64,000 nt of DNA, taken from NCBI GenBank assembly GCA_023362775.1, contig JALMGJ010000002.1:34253414-34317413 (forward strand), given 5' to 3'. A program made the position numbers and the translations under genes. Source of the DNA: Charina bottae (lineage: Eukaryota; Chordata; Lepidosauria; Squamata; Charinaidae). Positions 21,801 to 33,800 of the stretch are shown piece after piece. The stretch's first letter is position 1; the number at the start of each line of letters is the position of its first letter. A model generated the notes under the pieces. The model ran no database searches. It saw only the letters and a list, made by a program, of their open reading frames with translations, and was not told the DNA's origin.

Positions 21801-24800
21801 GAAAAATGCAAGGAGCAAAACCGCCCTCTGTACATGGCATTTATTGATCTGACTAAAGCTTTTGATACTGTAAATCGTACTGCTCTCTGGACCATCCTCC
21901 TAAAAATCAGATGCCCTGATAAATTTGTGAACATCTTGCGGTTACTCCATGACGAAATGATGGCAACAATCCTGAATAACAATGGCTCTCAAAGCGATCC
22001 ATTTAAAGTGGAATCCGGCATTAAACAGGGATGTGTTATTGCTCCAACCTTATTTGCTATCTTCATCGCTATGATTATACACCTTGTTGAAGAGAAACTT
22101 CCTACTGGTGTAGAAATTATATATCGAACAGAGGGAAAGCTTTTTAATCTTAGTAGGCTGAAAGCAAAAAATAAGGTAATTGCAACTTCTGTTATAGAAC
22201 TTCAATATGCTGATGATAACGTAGTCTGTGCACACTCCGAGGAAGATCTTCAAACTATCCTAAACATCTTTGCAGAAGAATATGAAAAGCTCAGCCTCTC
22301 GATTAACATTAAAAAAACCAAAGTGCTTTACCAGCAAGTTCGAACCAATCCCTCTGCAGTGCCATCAATCCAGCTTAAAGGTGTGTCACCAGAAAATGTC
22401 AATCACTTTTCTTATCTCGGCAGCCATCTATCTACAAAAGCCGACATCGACGCTGAAATTCAGCATCGCCTGAGCTCTGCGAGTGTAGCTTTCTCCCGAA
22501 TGAAGCGTAGAGTGTTTGAGGATCGGGACATTCGCAGGGAGATCAAAATGCTTGTTTACAAAGCCATTGTACTTCCAACCCTTCTGTACGCCTGTGAAAC
22601 ATGGACCCTCTACAAACGCCACCTCCAACTTCTTGATAGATTCCATCAACGCTGCCTCCGAAAAATTCTGCATATTCCTTGGGAAGATAGGCGGACTAAT
22701 GTTAGCGTATTAGAAGAAGCGAAAAACACCAGCATTGAAACAATGATCATCCAACATCAACTTCGCTGGACCGGTCATGTTGTTCGAATGCCTGACCATC
22801 ATCTTCCAAAGCAGCTACTTTACTCCCAACTTAAGAATGGAAAACGGAATATTGGTGGACAGCAAAAGAGATTCAAAGATACTCTCAAAGCTAATTTAAA
22901 AAAATGTAATATCAGCATTGAGAACTGGGAAGCCCTAACTCATGAGCATTTCAATTGGAGGTCATCCTTTATTAATGGCGCTATGGACTTTGAAGAAGCA
23001 CGAGTACAGGGCGAAAGGGGGAAAAGAGCTAAAAGGAAGGCATGTCAAGCAAACCCTCATCATGACCGTCTCCCACCCGGAAACCTATGCCCTCATTGTG
23101 GGAGGTTGTGCGGATCCAGAATTGGCCTTTATAGCCACTTACGGATCCACCGTTATAATTTTACCTTTGGAAGACAATCTTACTCGGCTATGGGTGATCG
23201 CCAATGTTATGGGGCATTTTGTGAGAGAAATAAATCAGCAAGTTAGTAACAGTTGGCAGAATTTAACAGGCTTGTTTGGCCCTTGGGGACAAGATCAGGC
23301 CTGCTTTGGACTTGAACGGTGCTCATTCTTTTCTTTTGGGGCATCTACCTTCTTGTGTGGAAATTGTTCCTTCCATACACGGAGAACAGTCATAGCAGCA
23401 AACTGGTGCTCCCTCTCTCATGAGCTTGGTGTATCCTGGGAGACAACTTTCAGTACATCTTGAAAAAGGAATTTTCTAAACAGAAGGAAAATCAAGGGAA
23501 GTCTTGATGAACCCAGTCACTGAGCTGGCATTTTTCTTCCTAGAATCCTTGGCTCCTTTCTAAGGGCAGGATTTGCAATGAGCAGAAAGAGAAGCTGCAA
23601 AATGTTTAAATTCCTGTTACATCCACTGCTTAAAACCCAAGCATATACTATCAAGGTCTTTTCTAAGTCTGAGAATTTTTTCCCATAATTCATTTTAAAC
23701 ATCACACTCTTTTGGTGAAAAATTCCCAGGACTAATCTTATAACAGTATGATTTTGTCCCAGAATACCCTCAAAGTCCATGAAAGGCTGATGGCTCCTGT
23801 GGTTGGGCATCTTTAGCCAACAGTTTCTGTCCTTCTAGGAAGTGAGCATGCCCTTTGACCTTGAAGCCCTGTCAGCATCACCTCGAATGGTAGTAGTAAA
23901 AAATGTTGGGAAAAGTAATCCAAAGCAGGGAATGCAGAACTTTCCTTCCTTCAATCTTGGTAGGACAGCCTCTCCCATTACTTCCTCAAGGCTCTGCCTT
24001 ATTCTAATGTGTTTCTCTTGAATCTCCACTTCCTACCAGCTCAGTCTAGAGGTAGGCTCCAGCACCAAGGAAGCTGTAGGTAAGATGTCCTTCAACAGGC
24101 ACTTCCTATGTCAAAGGGCTTTGCTAGCCTGCTTACCTTCCCTGCAGGCTACCAGATGCATTGAGCTGACCAACCACATGCTTTCCTACATTTCGCATTT
24201 GGCATTCCCACATTCAGCAGTAGACTTTTTGAGGTTCAAGAGAAATAATAGAGTGTCCTTTTTTGTGCCCTCAGCACAGACCATCCATCATAGTGGCAAG
24301 GCTGCTAAGCTGCAAACTCAGATGAATATAGAACATCAGGTAAATGATACCACCCCCCACCCCTTGAACAAGCGTCTTCAACTACCTCCTTAAACGAAGT
24401 CGGCCATATGATGGCATTCTGATCGATGGAGAGCTTGACTTCTGAAGAGGCTTCCATTTCTATCTTTCCAATTTTCACCGCAGCAGAAGACTTGTTGGGA
24501 AATACTGCCCAGTCCATGATATCAAAGTCAGCAACAGGATCTCCATTCTCATCCAAATAAACCTCATCCACTGAAAGATTGTAAAGCTGGAAGTTTCTTA
24601 GAAAAGGATGAAGCTAGAAAGACATGGAGAATCACCCCTGTACCTTATGTGTTCTTATTTGATCACTAAGTCCAAATGGGGCTTCCTCTTTCTCCAATGT
24701 TTGGGAGAAACCTAGTTAAGGATTTACTCTCAATGTCCTTTCTGTCTATCAAAAGGTCTTGGGCCTTTTATCTCCTTTGGTGCATCTCTGAATGCAATAT

Positions 24801-27800
24801 TCTTGCCTCCACTGTATGGTTATTGCCCCTCTCCTCCTGCTTTTGGCCGTGTCATTTTCTAGAAGGAAACATGCAACCATCTGGATGCTGTAGGAAAGAC
24901 AAATTTGGCTTCAGCATCTATCTTGGTGACATTTATGATTTGTACCATTTCACCTTTCAGTGCTTCAGCTTTGCATAAATGTCCTTCTTCTGTGTCTTAA
25001 GATTAGGATCTCATGGTACTGTATATGGGGGACAAACCTGGTACATTGTCAGGAAGGTGAAGTTGACTAGTGTTACAGAAAGCCCCTGAAAAGGACAAGA
25101 AGTCTTGGGATTTGGAAATATGTGTGAAAGTGCTTTTCTGGGCTTTTCCTTCCTTGCACCTAACCATGTCAGAAACCAGCCATGGCAATACCCTTTTTGT
25201 GCTTTGCCCCCACCACGTTGCCTTCATCTCTTCTGCAGCTCTTGAATGAGAAAGCCTCCAGTCAACCTAAGCTGCACCCTAAAAGTTGTGTATTTGGTGA
25301 GTGAGAGCTGCAGAATGTGGAGGGTAATTGATGTGGCCAGCAGGGGTGGGATATTGACCATTTCAGGCTGAAGTGGATATGCTCCCTGGTCACTGGTCAG
25401 CAGTTGCCATTCTGCGGTTGTCTGTCTAAAGAGTGGGACACAGCAGCTGTGGGGCATGGTCCAACAGAGCTGCACAACAGTGGTGGCCACATCTACATGT
25501 CCCTCTAATGTTGAAGGACTGTGCCATTCTAGCAGGGTCAACTAAGTTTGAAGGTTGATGATACCAAAAAGGGAGGAATGATTGGGAGGTAGAAACACAT
25601 GCAAAATGGGCTTCAATCCTCCAGTTTGGAAGGGGAGACACATCCTAAGGAACTCTTCTATTCTGATCTTGGTGTTTGTTTGTATACAGCTAAGAGCTCG
25701 GTATAGAAGAAGGGCCACACAAGGAGTCTAGAGATGACAGATAGTCCTGCAGCTAGACCTTCCCCATTCCTGCTGCTTTGCTGTGCATCTAAAAGAAAAA
25801 GGACACTCATTTGATGACATTAATGTTCACATTTTGGACAGGGAAGATAGGTGGTTTGAGAGAGGGGTTAAGGAATCCATTCATGCCAAAGTGGAAAATC
25901 CTTCCCTCAATAGAGGCAGAGGCCTCAGGCACAACTTGTCCCCCATTTATCATGCTGCTCTTTCATTAGTCCCCAGGAAGATTAAGACCAATTCACAAGT
26001 TCACCAGCAAGGCCACATTTAACATCCACTTGGGGATGAATAAAGGTTTTAGGAGTAAGACATCCAAAAGACTATCTACACCTCAATTGCCCAATTAACA
26101 AGCAAATCAGGTGTAAGGTAATACAGCCACCCTGGAAGACATATATGGGGTCCCCTCACTAACTTTTGCCCAGACTGAAGAAGCTACTTGGACAAGCAGC
26201 AAAACGTTTCAACCAAAAAGAGAGAAATCCAGTTGCCATGACTCAACCTACAGACAACTGTCCTGGGTGTTCCCTGAAGACACTGGAAAGGGCAGAGACT
26301 TCACATCCTGTTAAGACGGCAGGACAGGAAGCGAGAAAAAATTCCCTGGTCTAGAAGCTAAAACCGGTCAATGTTTGATGGTCAAGAAAGTTGATGGTTT
26401 CTTTAGCATCCTGGTGCTGATTTATTCTGCCAATAGGGAAAGAACCCTTCCTCTTCATTCCTTGTTCTCCCAGCTTCCCAAACCAGCACAACTGTTCAGT
26501 TTGAAAGATGTAGCAACAGAATCTCTCTCTCTTTTCTCTCCAAGCCTCCACATTTGGTGAGAAGAAACACTCAAAAGTGGGCAATTGCTGTGGAGAATAT
26601 CCCCTCCCATTTCCAACCCTGCCCATTTCTAGCAAATACTAAGTTGTTTAAGGGGGATCATTAGCAGAAATTCAGAGACAAATCTTACATGCCATGGCTG
26701 TACCACCTGCGGTATGAGATGGTCTCCAACCCTGATTCTCCTCTGACTCAGGTGGGAGGAATAGACAGCATGGAGGACTCTGGCCACAGCTTGGATTGAA
26801 GTGGAAATACTGGAGGCAACGTCAGACATAATTCTTGCAACCACATCATGGGGTGGGATTTCCCAGTTCCCTGTTTCTGTGCATTTTTTCCTAACTTTCT
26901 TAGATACAATAGGGTGAGAAGAGGAACACTGAAATGCTGTCTCCCCAAATTTCTTCCTGGCAGAGAAATAGGTATTAAAATCATAATTTTGTGTCCTTTT
27001 GTTTGCTACAGTTAAGAAAGATAGCAAAAGATCTTTATGCTGGAGATCAATCACTGTATTAAAATATCTCACAATTATGTCTGGCAAAGTTGTTGCAATC
27101 CATACTTTCTCCCCAAACATTTGTTTAGCTTTTTTAGTTTCTCGTATTATCAGTGCTAAAATTAATGTGGCCTGAAAGTCCAACTGACAAACAATAATTT
27201 TTACTTCATTGTTGCTAAAATATGAAAGGAAGTCCTTTGTCATCTTCTGATCTAGCACAGGGAGGCTTTCTGAGAAGGCAACACAAACCCCTTTCTTGAT
27301 GGCCACAAGCTCAAAGTTTCTTCTGAACTTTTCTCCACTTTCATTGTCCGGAGTAGCGAGGCCGATCCACGTCCATCGGAAATGCAGGAGCAGCTTGACA
27401 ATCCCCAAGTGAGGAGGCTCTTGTTTTGGACTCATCCGGTAGAAAAAGGGAAAATGATGTTTATGCTCAGGAATGTGGCTGATGACCTCATAATTGATCT
27501 AAAATGAAATAGAAAAGTTGGGTTATTGTCCTGATTTCAGAGAAAAAAATCAGTGCTTAAACCTCAGGCATTTTCCCCACTGCAGAGAATTTCTTCACAC
27601 CTAGCCTGGATCTGTGCTGTGTCTCACTTGTCTGTCTTCTCAATCATTGAGAGCTACCTACTTTCCCTCCAAGGTCAAAGGAGGAGAGGAATGGTAGATT
27701 TTACACACTTTGGACAGTGCCAGAACAAAGTGCAAAATGCTACTAATATGCTGTTCAGCTAAATGTGTCTCGTGGAATGGGGATGTTGAAACACTATGTA

Positions 27801-30800
27801 AACTGTGTAGAAAAAAGATGTCCCTGGAATCTGTATTGTCTTTAGGTGTAAGTGGGGACAGACCCTCTAAAATAAATATTTCCCCTCTTTTTCCCCCATA
27901 ACAGTCCTTGAGGCTTCCTTGGATGTGGTTGGAATATGGGGGACCATAATTTTTTGTCTTCCACTTTTTTGGAGGGAAGTCAGGTGTGAGTGGAGTGGAC
28001 TGACTGGAAGAGAGAGAGAGAAAAGAGGCAGGGGAGGGATTGCCAGGGGAACACAAATATGATGTCGAGGGTAGGATGGAAGCACTTCAGCTCAGATGTG
28101 GAAAAGGGCCTTTAGTCTGAATCCAGTTCAGCAGTTCAGGAGCAAAAGAGGGGAACTCCATGATGCCAGTGTAATTTTCAAAAATATTTTGGGCACTGAT
28201 GCCAGAGGCAGAAAAATAAAGGTCCCTATATTATGGAAACAGTACTATTTAACCGGACCAATAAGCTCAATCATCTGATACATTTTATTTGGTGAAATCT
28301 ACCAGTTCCACTTCCTATACTATCTGGAGATTTTAAGAAATGGAATTAACTTCAATGTCCATTCATACCTGTGGTATTTTGTAGATGCCCAACATGGTTG
28401 TAACATGATGAAAGAGCTCAGAATCAGTTCCTTCAAGTACGGCCAAGAGATGTTTTGGTGTTCCACAATTGTAGTTTGGGACTTTCTCCTGCCCCGTAGA
28501 CAGCAAGTCCATCATTGCCTCGTATGTCATTCTTGCACTGAAAAAGTTCTCATAGATGTTGTAGCCCAGGGAGATGTTGGGTAAGAGCCTTGGATTCTGG
28601 TTGATCTCATGAATGGCAAAGAGGAAGGGCAGGACATAGCAGAAACGCATACCTTCCTTACTGCAAGAAAGAGATATTAAAAGTCCTTCATCTTCAGTTT
28701 GGATTTTCATCTTCATTTATAAAATCAAGTGGATTCTTATATTCTGACTGTACTCTAGATAGCAGAAATCCACACTTTCAATTCTGTGGAATGTTGATGT
28801 AATGGATCACCTTAAAAAGATAGAAACTAATCTGATTGATCATATGAAGGGCCAAGAAGAGGAGGACTTTACCTGAAGCCCAATTTCACTAAGGTGGAAT
28901 GCAGGAAATATTATCCGACATTCATTGCTCAATTAAATAATCATTGGCGATCACGCGTTGCCGAGTAAGATTGTCTTCCAAATGTAAAATTTTAACAGTG
29001 AATCCGTAAGTGGCTATAAAGGCCAATTCTGGATCCACACAACCTACCATAATGAGGGCATAGGTTTCCGGGTGGGAGACGGTCATGATGAGGGTTTGCT
29101 TGACATGCCTTCCTTTTAGCTCTTTTCCCCCTTTCGCCCTGTACTCGTGCTTCTTCAAAGTCCATAGCGCCATTAATAAAGGCTGACCTCCAATTGAAAC
29201 GCTCATGAGTTAGGGCTTCCCAGTTCTCAGTGCTGATATTACATTTTTTAAAATTAGCTTTGAGAGTATCTTTGAATCTCTTTTGCTGTCCACCAATATT
29301 TCGTTTTCCACAAACATTTTTTGATTTAAAAGAGATGTTGGACTTACAAGATAAATTTTTCGGAGGCAGCGTTGATGGAATCTTTCAAGGAGTTGGAGGT
29401 GGCGTTTGTAGAGGGTCCATGTTTCACAGGCGTACAGAAGGGTTGGTAGTACAATGGCTTTGTAAACAAGCATTTTGGTCTCCCTGCGAATGTCCCGACC
29501 CTCAAACACTCTACGCTTCATTCGGGAGAAAGCTACACTTGCAGAGCTCAGGCGATGCTGAATTTCAGCGTCGATGTCGGCTTTTGTAGATAGATGGCTG
29601 CCGAGATAAGAAAAGTGGTCGACATTTTCTAGTGACACACCTTTAAGCTGGATTGATGGCGCTGCGGAGGGATTGGTTCGAACTTGCTGGTAAAGAACTT
29701 TGGTTTTTTTAATGTTAATCAAGAGGCCGAACTTTTCATATGCTTCTGCAAAGATGTTTAAGATAGTTTGAAGATCTTCCTAGGAGTGTGCACAGATTAC
29801 GTTATCATCAGCATATTGAAGTTCTATAACAGAAGTTGTAATTACCTTATTTTTTCCTTTCAGCCTACTAAGATTAAAAAGCTTTCCATCTGTTCGATAT
29901 ATAATTTCTACACCAGTAGGAAGCTTCTCTTCAACAAGGTGTATAATCATAGCGATGAAGATAGCAAATAAGGTTGGAGCAATAACACATTATTTGCATT
30001 TTGCAAATAGTCCATTAATGGTTTCCACTCTTTAAGAAAATAATAATTTTTATTTTCTTTTAATAAACATGTCAATTTATCATTTTCTGCCATTTCCATT
30101 CCTTTTAACATCCAATCCTGTATCGTAGGTATAGTCTGATTTTTCCAATTTTGTGCATATACAAGTCTTGCTGCTGTAACCATATATTGCATGATTCTTG
30201 TAAATTTCTTTCCTATTTGTTCTTCTGTTACTCCCAATAAAAATAGTTCTGGTTTATATGGAACTTGAATTTGTAAAATATTTTGCATCAATGAATGTAT
30301 CTGAGTCCAAAACTTCTTAGCAATTTCACAAGTCCACCACATATGATAAAATGACCCCTCTTTTTTTTTTACATTTCCAACATAAGTTGGAAACATTCCC
30401 ATACATTTTAGCTAACTTTTGTGGGGTCATATACCATCTGTACATCATCTTGTAGAAATTTTCCTTCAAATTATAGCACAAAGTAAATTTTAATCCTTTA
30501 ATCCACATATCTTCCCATTGTTGCATTTGAATATTATGACCAATATTTTTTGCCCACTTAATCATGCAATCTTTAACTTGTTCCTCTACCATTTCACCTT
30601 TTAACAATCATTTATACATTTTAGCAATTAAATTGTCATCTGTCTCACATAATTGTATCTCAAATTCTGATTTATTTTGTTCAAATTCAAGGTCCTTTTT
30701 GTCTGATTTAAATGTCTTTCACTTCCGGGTCTCGAGCTAAGCGGAGCAGAGAAATGAGGCTCCGAGCTTCGTTTCCACGGCTTCCAAATAGCGGCGATTA

Positions 30801-33800
30801 ACAAAGAAGAAAATCGCCGAAAAATCACCTTGGAGAAAGGGGGAACAGAAGATTTACCACAAGGGCTGCCGGATTTGCTGCTCTCTGCAGATTCCCGTAT
30901 CCACCACGGGAAAATGCAGATTGAAGCGGCAAAGGTGGCTGGGATTGTCAATAAGCTCTCTGGAAGCCGCGAAGCTGAAAAAGTTAAGTAGCTCCCTACT
31001 CGACCTTTTAGTTGCACCTTTTAGTTTTCTTTTAAATGTTAATTGCCTAATTAAGCACTAAGGTTTATCTCTGGACTTGTTAAATAACTGCTAGTAGTGA
31101 TTTTCACTTTCCTGTCAAAGACTGTCAAAAGGTGGGAAGGAAAAGTTAATTGACTTTACCATGAAGAAAAGTGATTTGCCTATTACTCTTACTTTTATTT
31201 GGATTTAAAGTTTCTACATATTGGTTATTATATATATTTTCACTTTGGGAATATTTTATTTTCACTTTGTTTCTATATGAAATAATTATTACTTTGGCTT
31301 CTATTTTTTCTTGGTGAAGATTGTTGGGAAAGAAAAATATTATCTTTTCTCTTTTCTTTTAGAAGCCTTGTTTTAATTTTTTATATACTGTTTGGATTTA
31401 TTATATAGAACTGGACTTTTTAATAGGTAATTTGGGAGAAGAAGTGATTTGGATTATTATTGCTTCCTCTTTTCTTTTTATATATTGAAAATAACTCTAT
31501 CATAATTTTTTTTTACTTCAGTAAGTTTTGGCCGGACTGAAGAGTACTAATGGGTGTGAGAAACCTTGGAACTGTTTACTTTACTTAGGACTGTTTTGAC
31601 TATAGTGAGGGCAGAAAAAAAAAGCTGCCATCTGTTGTTTTACTTCTTACTTTTGAGATTATATAGACTTATCTACCTAATGGATTATAAATGAACTTTG
31701 AAGACAATTATTTTTAAAGGATTGTTTTTATTTTTAGGGGAAAAATTTTCTTTTTCTTTTTTTAGTTCCTATTTGGCTGGAACTATTGCCTTTTTTATTT
31801 TTTATTTTTTTTGGTATTTTTTATTTTCTCTCCCCCTTCCCCTTTTTTCCCCCTTCTCCTCTCTTTTTTTTCCTCTCTCTTACAGGAAAACTGTCTACAC
31901 CATGGCGTCTGTGGTATTGAAGAGGAGAGATAAAGATAAGGAAAAAGAGGCTGGAAGAGCATCTACTGAATCTGCGTCATCTGCTTCAACAACAGAAACT
32001 TCGCTATTGGAAACGAAAAAAATTCTTGAAGCAATTGCAGCATTAAACAAGAAAGTGGAAGATTCATCAACTAATCTGGGCCAGCAAAATAAGCAGATGG
32101 AAGAACAAATTGCATCCTTAGATAAAATAGATATACCAAAAGATGGAAGATATGAAAAAAGAAATCACCCAAGAAATAAAGCTGTAGTTTAAAAGAGAAA
32201 TACAAACTGTTATGGAAGTGGTGAGCTCTCTGTCAGGAGAACTTAAAGATACACAAGGTCAGATGCAAAAATTAGAGATTATATCAGAATATGTTACCAA
32301 AGAAATTGAACACAATTTAGACATCACAGCATTAGCGGAAATGAGAGAGAAGGAACATATTTTGAGATTGAGAGCAGTTCCTGAGCAAGTAAATGAAGAT
32401 GTAAGAGAAAGGATTATAACTGAATTGGCTAAATTTCTAGAGATAAAAGAACAAAATCTAGATTTGGAAATAGATAAAATCTTTAGAGTGAACTCACGAT
32501 ATGCAAGAGAAAATAAAGTACCTAGAGATATATTAATATATTTTGTGAGAAAAGTGGTAAAAGAACAAGTTTTGAAGAAACATTATAATAATAGATTAAA
32601 CATAGAAGGGAAAGAAATAATTATATTAAAAGAAATACCTTTGAGAATATTAAGGAAAAGAAGAGATTATTCCTTCCTTACAGACAAATTAAAACAACAT
32701 AATATTGCATTTAGATGGGAGAAATTAGAAGGTGTATCTTTTACGTTCAAGGGGCAGAAGTTCAGAATAACTTCCATCTTAAAAGCAAAAGCATTTTTAG
32801 AAAAATACAAGACAGAAATGGGTGTGCCAACTGAAGATTTAGAAGAGGGAGGAGAGACATCTAAAGACAAGAAGAAGAAAGAAGACTTATCTGAGATTGG
32901 AGCTGCAGGTCTGGACTTGAAAAAGGGACTTTAACTACCAATACAATTATGGATTATAAATATCTGACATGGAATATAAATGGTGCCAACACGCCACAGA
33001 AAAGAAGGAAGATCTTTCATTTTTTGAAAAAACTGAAATTGGATATAGTTTGCTTACAAGAAACTCATATTTGCAAAAAAGACACTAAATACCTGATTCA
33101 AAAACAACTTGGAGAAGAATATATTTCAGCTGGAAATAAAAAAACAAAGGGGGTAGTTTTGTATATACAACCAAAGTTAAATCCAAAATTGATATTAAAG
33201 GATGATGAAGGACGTTATGTCGCAGTTGAAATAAACATACAAGGAACCAAAACATTGGTTGTTGGACTTTATGCACCGAATATGGATAAAGGAGTATTTT
33301 ATAAAAATTTGATGGACAAACTTTTGGACCAAAACTATGAAAATTGGTGTTTTATGGGTGATTGGAATGGAGTAATCTACCCTAAGATGGATAAACAATC
33401 TCAAAAAGAAGTGAAGAGTACACAGGGAAAATTGCCACAAACATTTTTTGATTTAAAAGAGATGTTGGACTTACAAGATAAATGGAGACTTATGAATGGG
33501 ACTTCTAGAGAATATACTGTACCTACTACTCAGAAAGATTTAAATCACATTCTAGAATAGATATGATTTTGATATCTAAAAGCCTAATGATGGATATTAG
33601 TAAAGTTGAAATATTACCTAAGACTCTTTCAGATCATAATCCAGTAATGTTGACTGCTAAAGGAAAAAGGAATGTATTCAGATGGAGATTAAATGAGTCA
33701 ATATTTCAGAAAAATGATATAGTTGAGGCATGCAAAAAAAATTAAGGGAATATTTCCAATTGAATTCAAAGGCACCAATACTCAGATTGTATGGGATGCC

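Larger units (their letters stand above)
19271..23206 (+). mobile_element. Full-length APE-type LINE (family X) in V2R-A intron 5, 12-bp TSD
   Basis: TTATGGGGCATT occurs at 19259-19270 and 23207-23218, flanking a 3.9-kb element in antisense orientation to the receptor gene. It has an approximately 700-bp 5' UTR, then one long coding region with endonuclease and reverse transcriptase and a very short 3' UTR ending GATCGCCAATG. A second copy lies reversed in intron 1 (28933-37058). The clade is not certain: the motifs fit an APE-containing LINE related to RTE or jockey groups, clearly different from the BovB, L1 and L2 copies here. Confidence 0.9.

Noticed and set aside
23459..23462. Alternative acceptor AG inside V2R exon 5, giving a 110-nt exon
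   Set aside because: The 127-nt exon has a better pyrimidine tract (TTTAG), keeps phase 0 with exon 4 and adds the family-like PFSRC sequence in both genes.
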